Shown: positions 34,171-41,801 of the stretch, piece by piece | How positions within the stretch are numbered: position 1 is the first letter of the stretch | How the letters are laid out: every line of letters starts with the position of its first letter | Origin: CAVPEV01 sp963703555 | GTDB taxonomy: Bacteria > Actinomycetota > Actinomycetes > Actinomycetales > Cellulomonadaceae | Direction: 5' to 3' | Length of the DNA stretch: 42,107 nucleotides | Assembly: GCA_963703555.1 (NCBI GenBank) | Contig: CAVPEV010000025.1 | Location: 1 to 42,107 of the forward strand | Program-made: the position numbers and the translations under genes | The notes under the pieces: model-generated | The model's database searches: none | What the model saw: only the letters and a program-made list of their open reading frames with translations | What the model was told of the DNA's origin: nothing

Positions 34171-35118
34171 CTACGTCGCCTGCCCTGCGTCGGCACGAGG
34201 GCGCTGGGCAGCGAGCCTCCGCATGTTCGGCACACCGGCATCAGCAAGGATCGGCGCGTCCGGCGCGTACAGCTCCAGCGCCGGCTCGGGTGGCCAGGTG
34301 CCGGTCGAAATGAACTCGATGCAGCGCTTCATGTCCTCCAGGAGGCAGCGCTGCAGGTCAAACAGGTGCCCGATCTGCCCGCGAATTGATACGAGCGGGA
34401 GGATGTTGTCCTCAAGATCAACGAGTGCAGGCTTCGCGGGGGCTGGCATATTGAGCGACAGCTCGACCCACGGCTTCGACCAGAGCGTGTTGGGTGCATC
34501 CTCAGGAACCGGTAGCGCGCGAAGCTGTAAGAGCTTGCTCGGCATCGTCCAGACCTCTATGCCGAAGCGGTGCTTGTCATCGTTGTCCACCGACGCGAGC
34601 ACCGACAGAAACGACGGCGTCAGCGTTTCAGGATGCCTCCAGTCCTGGATTGCCTTGATGCGCTCCATCAACTGAGCTGGCGCGGTCTCGGCCAAGGCGC
34701 GAGTCGTCTTCGCGGTCTGCCACGCGAGTTCCTGCGCCTCGCCGGTGGCCTTCGTCGGGACGATCGGAAACGAGATGTCGGACTCGTCGGAGGGCACCCG
34801 GCCATCCACGTACGCGAGCTCCATTGCCAAGGCGTCGAGGGCGCTGCGCAGATTGTGCACCCCGTCGACGAACCCGGACTCCCACCCCAGCACCGGCGGG
34901 TCATATCCCTGGGGTTCGAAGATCTCGATCGTGTTGACGGCATCGGCGGAACGGCGGACGGGTGCGAGTAGGGGTTGACGAGAAGCCACCCACTCGACCG
35001 CGCCGCGATGCACGGCCTCGAAGTGCTTTGCCGCCGCGTTCACCTTCAAAATGGCGCGCGACTGTATCGTCACGTGCACGTGCTCACGGCCGGTGGCGCC
35101 CTCATCATCGTGCGGCAT
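34171..35118 (-). CDS. Hypothetical protein, 315 aa
   Basis: The start is ATG 35118; the frame extends upstream with unlikely sequence. The protein is soluble and acidic (HVHVTIQSRAILKVNAAAKHFEAVH near the start, then DGVHNLRSALDALAMELAYVDGR, and SVDNDDKHRFGIEVW). The helix HNLRSALDALA and DNDDKHR occur in uncharacterised proteins of mobile elements, probably involved in sensing or defence, but I cannot name a family. It has host-like GC, unlike the cassette beside it. Confidence 0.7.
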   Translation of the reverse strand: MPHDDEGATGREHVHVTIQSRAILKVNAAAKHFEAVHRGAVEWVASRQPLLAPVRRSADAVNTIEIFEPQGYDPPVLGWESGFVDGVHNLRSALDALAMELAYVDGRVPSDESDISFPIVPTKATGEAQELAWQTAKTTRALAETAPAQLMERIKAIQDWRHPETLTPSFLSVLASVDNDDKHRFGIEVWTMPSKLLQLRALPVPEDAPNTLWSKPWVELSLNMPAPAKPALVDLEDNILPLVSIRGQIGHLFDLQRCLLEDMKRCIEFISTGTWPPEPALELYAPDAPILADAGVPNMRRLAAQRPRADAGQAT

Positions 35119-35323
35119 GGCTCGATCATGCCACCATGGACCGACGACGCCCCCGGAGAGCGCAGCGGTGCAGAAGCGGCTCGCCGCGGGGAGCCGGTCG
35201 CGTGTCTCACGGTCCCGCGCCGCTCGTCGTACTTGGCTACTGACCCGGGCTATGAAGAAGGCGGCAGCCGACCCACGGGAGAACTCGTAGCTCTCCACCG
35301 CGGGCGGGCTACCGCCTGGTGTT

Positions 35324-35734
35324 TCAGGTCGGATCGCCGATCTGAGGGTTGCCGTTCCCGTTGAACGACTCGTCGTCGTCGGGCTCGTCGTCGTGTGAAG
35401 GTTCGTCCGGCACGACCCGGATCAGCTCGACCTCGCCCCAGCGTTCCCGCAGAAGCCCGGCCCACTCCGCCGCCTCCCAGAAGTCGGGGTAGCGCTGCAG
35501 GTTCGTGTACCACTTCGGGTCGCGCTGCAGCTGGACCTCGACCCGGAAGAGTCCGGCGTGCGTCAAGGCACGCAGCAGCTGATCCGGGATGCTGGTCGTC
35601 TCGCCCTCGTCGTCGGGGATCCCGACGATGACGGCGTCGCCGACCAGGTAGGCCTGGTAGTCGGTGTAGTCGCCGTACTCCCGCACTTCGAGCGGGATGT
35701 CCTCGTCGGCTGGCAGGTAGATGCCCTTGATCAT
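35324..35734 (-). CDS. Hypothetical protein, 136 aa
   Basis: The start is ATG 35734, with AAGGAGG eight bases before it. The acidic protein begins MIKGIYLPADEDIPLEVREY, like the N-terminus of DUF3846-type proteins of actinobacterial phages and plasmids (weak similarity by eye), and ends in a Asp/Glu/Asn-rich tail. Its leader shares about 50 bp, including an inverted repeat, with the leader of the CopG-like gene at 36245. Confidence 0.65.
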   Translation of the reverse strand: MIKGIYLPADEDIPLEVREYGDYTDYQAYLVGDAVIVGIPDDEGETTSIPDQLLRALTHAGLFRVEVQLQRDPKWYTNLQRYPDFWEAAEWAGLLRERWGEVELIRVVPDEPSHDDEPDDDESFNGNGNPQIGDPT

Positions 35735-35762
35735 GAGAGCTGCCTCCTTGACGCGAGCGGCC

Positions 35763-35781
35763 GAGAACCGGGGTGGTTCTC
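35763..35781 (-). promoter_or_regulatory. Inverted repeat in the leader of the 136-aa gene
   Basis: GAGAACC-GGGGT-GGTTCTC has perfect 7-bp arms and starts 29 bp upstream of the start codon. A nearly identical site lies at the same distance before the CopG-like gene. It could be an operator or an mRNA hairpin. Confidence 0.55.
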
Positions 35782-35836
35782 GCTGGACCGCATGACGCCG
35801 ACGAGGGCTCACGTGACAGGGCGCGTTGGGGAAGAT

Positions 35837-35889
35837 GGCAGCCGCTCCGGGAGAGAACTCGAACGTTCTCGATCCCGGAGGCGGCTGCC
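35837..35889 (-). terminator. Long terminator hairpin after the CopG-like gene
   Basis: The 53-bp inverted repeat GGCAGCCGC...GCGGCTGCC continues inward with CCGGGA/TCCCGG and AGAAC/GTTCT. It begins six bases after the stop of the gene ending at 35895. It would end transcription before the 136-aa gene. Confidence 0.65.
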
Positions 35890-35894
35890 GGTGG

Positions 35895-36245
35895 TCAGGC
35901 GTCGGCCGGCTTGTCGCCGGTCTCGGCCTGCTTGGTGCTCCGGCCCTTGGGGGAGTCGGGGATCTTCGGCGAGGTGGTGGTCTCGCCGAAGATGGCCGCA
36001 ATCGCGTTGCGCTTGGTCTGGGCCTCGCGCTCGATCTCGGCACGGACCGCTTCGGCCCGCTGCTTGACCTTGGGGTCGGACTTCGACACCTCGGTCCAGT
36101 GCTCCAGGGCGACGCGAGTCTCCTCGGTCAGGGAGCGGTTGTTCAGCTGGGCGAGGACCTCGAGCTGGGCCCTGGTGTCATCGCTCATCCGAACCGACAG
36201 CACCCGGTACAAGGTCTCGTAACCGGGCATCTGGGCCTCACTCAT
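35895..36245 (-). CDS. Ribbon-helix-helix (Arc/CopG-like) protein
   Basis: The 116-residue protein starts at ATG 36245, with GAGGAGG before it. The N-terminal part, YRVLSVRMSDDTRAQLEVLAQ then LNNRSLTEETRVALEHW, fits a ribbon-helix-helix DNA-binding fold. The C-terminal half is charged and disordered. It is probably a regulator, and perhaps binds the inverted repeats found in its own leader and that of the next gene. Confidence 0.75.
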   Translation of the reverse strand: MSEAQMPGYETLYRVLSVRMSDDTRAQLEVLAQLNNRSLTEETRVALEHWTEVSKSDPKVKQRAEAVRAEIEREAQTKRNAIAAIFGETTTSPKIPDSPKGRSTKQAETGDKPADA

Positions 36246-36273
36246 GAGGGCCTCCTCGGTGGTGGTGCGGCCG

Positions 36274-36291
36274 GCGAACCGGATGGTTCTC
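36274..36291 (-). promoter_or_regulatory. Inverted repeat in the leader of the CopG-like gene
   Basis: GCGAACC-GGAT-GGTTCTC (one mismatch) starts 29 bp upstream of the start codon, the same distance as the copy at 35763. The surrounding ~30 bp (GCATG, CGACGAG) is also conserved between the two leaders. Confidence 0.5.
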
Positions 36292-36339
36292 CTGATAGGC
36301 CGCATGCCACCGACGAGCCCGCTGAGCTCGGCGTCGCTT

Positions 36340-36367
36340 GTTATACGTGACCCGTTCGGGCTGTCAA
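36340..36367 (-). promoter_or_regulatory. Promoter of the CopG-like gene
   Basis: On the minus strand TTGACA (36367-36362), 16 bp and TATAAC (36345-36340), a near-consensus promoter about 95 bp upstream of the start codon. It is divergent from the cassette 2 promoter. Confidence 0.65.
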
Positions 36368-36423
36368 CGTCCGGTCGCCTGTCTAGTCGGGTGTCGTCGG
36401 ACCACTGTTGAAGAGCGAAACTG

Positions 36424-36452
36424 TTGCACATATCGCGCTCATGCTTTATAAC
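36424..36452 (+). promoter_or_regulatory. Promoter of pilin-FGE cassette 2
   Basis: TTGCAC (36424-36429), 17 bp and TATAAC (36447-36452), then exactly 12 nt to ATG 36465, the same geometry as cassette 1. The conserved spacing fixes the start at 36465 rather than the in-frame GTG 36456. Confidence 0.8.
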
Positions 36453-36464
36453 TAAGTGCAGTAT

Positions 36465-37697
36465 ATGCAGCAGGCGCGACGACAATCACTACAGCAGCCA
36501 AAGGGCTTCACCCTTGTCGAACTATTAATTGTGATTGTAGTCATCGCCATCCTGGCCGCCATCTCGGTCGTCGCCTATCGTGGCGTCGCCAACAACGCTA
36601 AGGCTGCCGCCCTCAAAGCCAATCTGTCACAAATGAGCCAAAAGCTTGAAGTTTACCGCGTCGACACCGGCAGCTATTCAGCCGACCTAGCCACGGCTGG
36701 TCTCAAATCCCCCGGTCAGGACGGAACTATCTATAACTACCAGCAATCGAGCTCGGCCTATTGCCTTAGCGCCACGCGGGACAGCATTAGCTACCGTCTA
36801 ACTAATTCAAATACCGCACCAACTGAGGGGACCTGTTCTGGTGTTCTGGCGGATGGCTCGACTTGTCCGAGCGGCTTTATTGTCGTACCGGCTAACCCGT
36901 CGCTTGGCACCCCAGCTGACTTCTGCACCATGAAATATGAAGCCAAAATTCAAGGTAACGATAACGGTACCCAAACCTACAGCGCCGCCTTCGTGCCAGA
37001 ATCGCGAGCCTCTGGCACCCCTTGGGTCAATATCTCCCAGACCAACGCCTTGGCCGAAGCCTCAACCGTGTCTGGTTGTCCAACCTGTCACTTAATAAGT
37101 GAAGCCGAGTGGATGACAATCGCCGCTAATGTCTTGAGTGTACCAAGTAACTGGTCCGGCGGCACGGTTGGCAGTGGCTACATCTACCAAGGCCACATTA
37201 ACAACAACCCCGCCAGCGCCCTAGACGCTCCAACCGACGATACCGACGGCCTGAACGGCATGACTGGTACGGGCGGCGCTGGCGCCAACAATCGCCGCAC
37301 CCTGACCCTGACCAACGGCGAGGTAATCTGGGACTTATCCGGTAATCTTTGGGAGTGTACTCAGGGCACAATTACTGGCGGTGCTCAACCGGGGTTATCT
37401 GGCGAATCAGCCTATGCCTGGAAGCAATGGAACAACCCGTCGTTACTCATGAACGGCCTGCCAACCCTCAGCCAGCCAAGTGCCCTGGCATCCCAGCCTG
37501 GCCTAGCCGCTATTACCGGCTGGAGTTTGACCCAAGGCATTGGTCAGCTATACAGTAATTACGGCGAGACGGCCCTCCACGCCTTCCAGCGTGGTGGCAC
37601 CTGGGGCAACACTAGCCACGCTGGTGTCCTGGCGCTCAATCTGAACAGCGCCCCCAGCGGCGCGGACACGTACCTCGGGTTCCGCGTCTCTCGGTGA
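36465..37697 (+). CDS. Prepilin-like protein with one FGE/lectin-fold domain, DGR-target-like
   Basis: The 410-residue protein starts MQQARRQSLQQPKG then FTLVELLIVIVVIAILAAI, a classic type IV prepilin signal and helix, and a pilin stalk (to about 125). One FGE-sulfatase-like domain follows (about 135-410), with FCTMKYEAKIQGNDNG, GTPWVNISQTNALAEA, SEAEWMTIAANVLSVPSNW and GEVIWDLSGNLWEC. It ends with HAFQRGGTWGNTSHAGVLAL and LGFRVSR, the form of a DGR variable region. FTLVELLIVIVVI pilins with such domains are, from memory, typical of Saccharibacteria and other Patescibacteria. GC is lower than the flanks but higher than in cassette 1. Confidence 0.85.
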   Translation: MQQARRQSLQQPKGFTLVELLIVIVVIAILAAISVVAYRGVANNAKAAALKANLSQMSQKLEVYRVDTGSYSADLATAGLKSPGQDGTIYNYQQSSSAYCLSATRDSISYRLTNSNTAPTEGTCSGVLADGSTCPSGFIVVPANPSLGTPADFCTMKYEAKIQGNDNGTQTYSAAFVPESRASGTPWVNISQTNALAEASTVSGCPTCHLISEAEWMTIAANVLSVPSNWSGGTVGSGYIYQGHINNNPASALDAPTDDTDGLNGMTGTGGAGANNRRTLTLTNGEVIWDLSGNLWECTQGTITGGAQPGLSGESAYAWKQWNNPSLLMNGLPTLSQPSALASQPGLAAITGWSLTQGIGQLYSNYGETALHAFQRGGTWGNTSHAGVLALNLNSAPSGADTYLGFRVSR

Positions 37698-37709
37698 CAT
37701 AGAGCGCGT
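37677..37709 (+). repeat. 33-bp conserved 3' segment, cassette 2
   Basis: This counterpart of 33934-33966 spans the codons for GFRVSR, the stop and 12 further bases. Similarity between the two loci stops directly after it, marking the downstream cassette edge. Confidence 0.75.
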
Positions 37710-37792
37710 GACAATCTCGCTCGGATTTCCCGCCTAAGTTTCGGGAGTCTTGATTTTCCGGGTTGTTGCCGCTGCCGGGTAGCCTTCCAGTC

Positions 37793-37912
37793 ATGGCAAT
37801 CACTCCAAGCCGCCAACGCAACGCCGTCTCCCAGGGCGCTGCCCTCGGCCTGATCATGTGCGGGCACAGCGCGCTGTGGCGGGACAAGGTCCGGCTGGCC
37901 ATAGGTACATGA
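37793..37912 (+). other. Short open frame of doubtful coding status, 39 aa
   Basis: A frame MAITPSRQRNAVSQGAALGL... of 39 residues lies in the 226-bp gap after cassette 2. It has host-like codon use but no ribosome site. It may be a gene remnant. Nothing else is seen in the gap. Confidence 0.25.
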
Positions 37913-37923
37913 CACAGGCTTCG

Positions 37924-38433
37924 TCATCGTCCTTGAACGATGGTTGCGACTGCCAGGTGAAGTGCCCCTTCGTCGCTTATGGTCACAGAACTGTTCGCGC
38001 GGGCGTAGGAGGGGTGTGCGAGGTTGCTGAGCCGCGCGTAGCTCTCCTTGAACGCCGGCGCCTCTCGAGCGCCTGCCTCGATCAGCGTGCCAATTTTGAA
38101 CCGGTCCTTGTTGTCGGCCCGCATCGAGACTCGGCGCAGTTCGCCTGGCTTCTTGATGAGGTAACAGACGAGTGCGACAACTTCGGCGAGTGACCGCAGC
38201 AGGGCGGCGCTTGAGAACGGATTGTCCGCTGCGATCTCTCGCGTGGCAGCTGCGTGGAAGGCTTGCAGCCGCGTGAGAAGCCCGAGGATGGTCAAGGTTG
38301 GCGTCGCTGAACTCGACGTTCTGGGCAGCTTGCGGTAGACGGTATGGGTCATAGCCTTACCGGCGACGTCCACGACTTCGGCACCGGAGGCGCGGTCGAC
38401 GATGCCTCGCCGTGCCGCGAGAGTCACGGTCAT
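37924..38433 (-). CDS. Hypothetical helical protein, 169 aa
   Basis: The start is ATG 38433. The protein is helical (LTILGLLTRLQAFHAAATREI, NPFSSAALLRSLAEVVALVC, RLSNLAHPSYARA). The pattern, with RSLAE and SNLAHPS, resembles small abortive-infection/HEPN-like or DUF5677-type helical proteins, but I cannot assign it. GC is host-like. It faces cassette 2 tail to tail. Confidence 0.6.
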   Translation of the reverse strand: MTVTLAARRGIVDRASGAEVVDVAGKAMTHTVYRKLPRTSSSATPTLTILGLLTRLQAFHAAATREIAADNPFSSAALLRSLAEVVALVCYLIKKPGELRRVSMRADNKDRFKIGTLIEAGAREAPAFKESYARLSNLAHPSYARANSSVTISDEGALHLAVATIVQGR

Positions 38434-38496
38434 AAGTGTTGACCCTCGCCGAGCAGCCGCGCCTGGCATGTCGCTGGCCGGTGGGACTATGCACCC

Positions 38497-38736
38497 ATGA
38501 AGCTCATGCGCTACCGCCGGCCGTCGCTGAACACCCTCCTCGGCGTCACGAAGGTCAAGCGCCGGGTGAGGCGCGGGCTCGGGATCAGCCAGGTGCAGGC
38601 CTGGACGAGGCCGAGCCGCTTGAAGCAGCGGGCGAAGTACCGCCTTGGTCTGTACTCGCCGGTCATGCGCACCGTGCGGCAGACCGCGAAGGGTAGAGTC
38701 CCGACGCTGTTCGGGCTGTTCACCAAGAAGCGGTAG
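38497..38736 (+). CDS. Small very basic protein, 79 aa
   Basis: The protein, MKLMRYRRPSLNTLLGVTKV..., has many Lys/Arg residues and a Gly-Leu-Phe-rich end (VPTLFGLFTKKR). Similar small basic proteins (RRPSxxTLLGVTKxKRR) recur in actinobacterial genomes; the function is not known to me. A terminator hairpin follows. Confidence 0.6.
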   Translation: MKLMRYRRPSLNTLLGVTKVKRRVRRGLGISQVQAWTRPSRLKQRAKYRLGLYSPVMRTVRQTAKGRVPTLFGLFTKKR

Positions 38737-38784
38737 CGCCACTCTCGCCGTCGATCCGGTGCATGGTGTGCCCCGCACAGAGAC

Positions 38785-38824
38785 AACGAGGCCCGCACCA
38801 TCGTCGAGAGGGGCGGGCCGCGTT
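38785..38824 (+). terminator. Terminator hairpin after the 79-aa gene
   Basis: AACG-A-GGCCCGC and GCGGGCC-G-CGTT pair with one mismatch around a 16-nt loop, followed by GCTTCTT. It begins 49 bp after the stop codon. Confidence 0.55.
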
Positions 38825-39099
38825 GCTTCTTGGCGGAACTCGAATGCACGCGCCGGTGGCAGCCGGCACCCGCGAGCGGGCACATCCGAGGCTAGCGAGC
38901 GACCGGAGGCCCGGGCGGCCGACCGGTGTCGGATCCACTCGCGCGGGTCAGCAAGACCACTCGTCCGGCCGACGTGGACGGGCCGTGTCCGCGGTTCCGC
39001 TGACGAGGGAGTCGTCCGAGCGCAGCCATGCCTGGGGCAGCTGGTCGCCGTGCAGTGCGGCGAGGACGCACCTTCATCACGCTGAGGTGAGCGTCTGTC
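38825..39099. other. Gene-free stretch before the restriction-modification operon
   Basis: I find no convincing gene, repeat or RNA here; the open frames have no recognisable sequence or ribosome site. Confidence 0.4.
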
Positions 39100-39128
39100 T
39101 TTAACAAACCTGCAGGTCAGAGTACAAT
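39100..39128 (+). promoter_or_regulatory. Promoter of the hsd operon
   Basis: TTTAAC (39100-39105), 17 bp and TACAAT (39123-39128) form a good housekeeping promoter. The transcript would have a leader of about 160 nt before the small frame at 39298. Confidence 0.65.
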
Positions 39129-39297
39129 TAGGGCAGTTCGCCGCGTCCGGTGTAGTCGACGCTCCCGCTCGGCGACCGGCTCACGGACCAACCCGCGGGG
39201 CGAAGTAGCGTCGTGCTGTCGGCGCACACCGCTACGTTGATCGCGAGCCCTACCAGCACTAACGCACGCCTTCGGCGTGGAGGAGACCTACCAGACC

Positions 39298-39363
39298 ATG
39301 AGTCACCAATCGACAACTGAACACGGCACTGCTGCCGCCAACACGAGGGTGGTGACGTGGTAG
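39298..39363 (+). CDS. Possible 21-aa leader peptide coupled to hsdM
   Basis: ATG 39298 has a strong GGAGGAG site 10 bases before it and encodes MSHQSTTEHGTAAANTRVVTW, ending at TAG 39361-39363, which overlaps the hsdM start region. Either it is a leader peptide that couples translation to hsdM, or it is the original hsdM N-terminus after a frameshift, since HsdM proteins often have a short Thr-rich start. Confidence 0.45.
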   Translation: MSHQSTTEHGTAAANTRVVTW

Positions 39364-41801
39364 TGGCTCTTCGGAAGTCAGACCTCTACAGCTCGTTGTG
39401 GGCCAGCGCGGACGAGCTCCGCGGCGGCATGGATGCCAGCCAGTACAAGGACTACGTCCTGACGCTGCTGTTCGTGAAGTACGTCTCTGACAAGGCCAAG
39501 GGCGACCGCAACAGCCTCATCGTTGTGCCGGACGGCGGCTCCTTCGACGACCTGGTCGCTCTGAAGGGCAAGCCGAACATCGGCGAGCAGATGAACATCG
39601 CGGTCCGCAAGCTGGCCGAGGCCAACGACCTGCAGGGCGTAATCAACAACGCCGACTTCGCTGACCCGACCAAGCTCGGCGACGGCAAGGCGATGCAGGA
39701 TCGACTGTCGAACCTCGTCGGCATCTTCCAGGACATCGACTTCACCGGCTCGCGCACCGAGGGCGACGACCTGCTCGGTGACGCCTACGAGTACCTGATG
39801 CGCAACTTCGCCACGCAGTCCGGCAAGAGCAAGGGCCAGTTCTACACGCCGGCCGAAGTCTCCCGGGTGATGGCCCAGCTGCTGCAGATCCCGGCCAGCA
39901 CACCGCACTCGGCGACGGTCTACGACCCGACCTGCGGGTCGGGCTCGCTGCTGATCAAGGTTGCCGGTGCCGCGCCACATGGCCTGACCATCTACGGCCA
40001 GGAGATGGACAACGCCACCTGGGCGCTGGCCAAGATGAACATGATTCTGCACGGCAACGAGACCAGCGACATCCGCCAAGGCAACACGCTGGCCGACCCG
40101 AAGTTCCGCTCCGGCGACCGGCTCGACACCTTCGACTACCTGGTCGCCAATCCGCCGTTCTCGGTCAAGACGTGGAGGACCGGCGTCGAGAACGACTACG
40201 GCCGCTTCGACGGCTACGCCGAGCCGCCAGCCAAGAACGGCGACTACGCCTTCCTGTTGCACATGATCAAGTCGCTCAAGTCGACCGGGAAGGCCGCGGT
40301 AATCCTGCCGCACGGTGTCCTGTTCCGCGGCAACGCCGAGGCGACCATCCGCCGGGAGATCATCAAGCGCGGCTACATCAAGGGCATCATCGGCCTGCCG
40401 GCGAACCTGTTCTTCGGCACGGGTATCCCGGCCTGCATCATCGTGCTAGACAAGGAGAACGCCCAAGGTCGCAGCGGGATCTTCATGGTCGACGCCTCCA
40501 AGGGGTTCGCTAAGGATGGGCCGAAGAACCGGCTGCGCCCGCGCGATGTGCACCACATCGTCGATGTCTTCACCAAGCAGACCGAGGTGCCGCGTTACTC
40601 GCGCCTAGTGCCGGTCAGCGAGGTTGCCGATCCCAAGAACGACTACAACCTCAACATCCCGCGCTACATCGACTCCTCCGAGCCCGAGGACATCCAGGAC
40701 CTGCACGCCCACCTAAAGGGCGGCATCCCGGACCGCGACCTCGACGCACTGCAGCCGTACTGGGACGCCTTCCCGTCGCTGCGCACCACGCTCTTCAAGC
40801 CCCTCCGCGCTGGCTACTCGGAACTCGCCATCGACAAGATGGACATCCAGGCGGCCATCACTGAATCGGCCAAGTACAGGACCTTTGCCGACGCAACCCA
40901 CGGCGCCGTCAAGCACTGGTGGAACCTCCACAGCGACAAGCTCGAGGCGATCGACGCCGCGACGCTACCGGCCGAGTTGATCGCCGAGCTCGGTGAGTCG
41001 CTGCTGGCAGTGTTCCGTCCCCGACCGCTGATCGACGAGTACGGCGTCTACGAGAAGCTGATGACCTACTGGAACGACGTCATGCACGACGACGTCGCCC
41101 TGATCATGAGCGAGGGCTGGGACGGCGCTGCCAAGCCGCGGCCGCCGATCGTTAACAAGGATCGCAAGCTCGCTGAAACGCCGGACCTGGTCATCGGCGG
41201 TGGCCGCAGCTCGACCAAGTACAAGATGGACCTGATCCCGCCGGCTCTCATCGTGGCGCGCTACTTCGCCAAGGAGGCCGCGCAGCTCGACGCATTCCAG
41301 GCCGCGCTTGATGTGGTCACCCATCAGATCGAGGAATTCGTCGAGGAGAACTCCGGCGAGGACGGCTTGCTTGCCGGTGCGATGGATGAAGACGACATCA
41401 GCAAGGCGTTGGCTGTTGCTCGCCTACGCGACGCGAAGCATGAGGACCCCAAGAGCGACGAAGTCGCCGCACTGGAGAAGCTGATCCAGCTGTACGACGG
41501 CGAGGCCGCCGCCAAGAAAGCCGTCAAACTGTTCCAGCTCCACCTCGACGAGGCGACGCTTGTAAAGTACGCCAAGCTAAGTAAGGCCGAGATCAAGACG
41601 CTGGTGATCGACGACAAGTGGGGCGTAACCATCGCACGCAGCGTCGAAGCTGAGCTCGCCGCCCAAATTGAGTATCTCGTCACGCGGTTGAGCGTCCTAT
41701 CCGAACGCTACGCGGAGACCGTCGCTGACCTTGACGCTGAGACGGACATGCTCGGCGAGAAGATTGTCGCGCACCTAGCGGCGATGGGTGTCAAGGTATG
41801 A
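39357..41801 (+). CDS. hsdM: Type I restriction-modification DNA methyltransferase subunit
   Basis: The 814-residue protein has an HsdM N-terminal helical domain (LYSSLWASADELRGGMDASQ, YVLTLLFVKYVSDKA) and the N6-adenine methylase core, with S-adenosylmethionine motif DPTCGSGSLL (about 191) and catalytic NPPF (about 265). A long C-terminal extension (about 480-814) contains a coiled-coil, as in the larger HsdM class. It forms the M2S methylase with HsdS. The start is GTG 39357 or 39363. It overlaps hsdS by four bases. hsdR is not in the window. Confidence 0.95.
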   Translation: MVVALRKSDLYSSLWASADELRGGMDASQYKDYVLTLLFVKYVSDKAKGDRNSLIVVPDGGSFDDLVALKGKPNIGEQMNIAVRKLAEANDLQGVINNADFADPTKLGDGKAMQDRLSNLVGIFQDIDFTGSRTEGDDLLGDAYEYLMRNFATQSGKSKGQFYTPAEVSRVMAQLLQIPASTPHSATVYDPTCGSGSLLIKVAGAAPHGLTIYGQEMDNATWALAKMNMILHGNETSDIRQGNTLADPKFRSGDRLDTFDYLVANPPFSVKTWRTGVENDYGRFDGYAEPPAKNGDYAFLLHMIKSLKSTGKAAVILPHGVLFRGNAEATIRREIIKRGYIKGIIGLPANLFFGTGIPACIIVLDKENAQGRSGIFMVDASKGFAKDGPKNRLRPRDVHHIVDVFTKQTEVPRYSRLVPVSEVADPKNDYNLNIPRYIDSSEPEDIQDLHAHLKGGIPDRDLDALQPYWDAFPSLRTTLFKPLRAGYSELAIDKMDIQAAITESAKYRTFADATHGAVKHWWNLHSDKLEAIDAATLPAELIAELGESLLAVFRPRPLIDEYGVYEKLMTYWNDVMHDDVALIMSEGWDGAAKPRPPIVNKDRKLAETPDLVIGGGRSSTKYKMDLIPPALIVARYFAKEAAQLDAFQAALDVVTHQIEEFVEENSGEDGLLAGAMDEDDISKALAVARLRDAKHEDPKSDEVAALEKLIQLYDGEAAAKKAVKLFQLHLDEATLVKYAKLSKAEIKTLVIDDKWGVTIARSVEAELAAQIEYLVTRLSVLSERYAETVADLDAETDMLGEKIVAHLAAMGVKV

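Noticed and set aside
38645..39085. Open frame of 146 aa on the plus strand
   Set aside because: Arg/Ser-rich translation without ribosome site or family features, and it overlaps a terminator hairpin and the end of the 79-aa gene.
37698..39297. Possible DGR reverse transcriptase or template repeat downstream of cassette 2
   Set aside because: No YxDD-type reverse transcriptase motif and no copy of the variable region could be seen on either strand.
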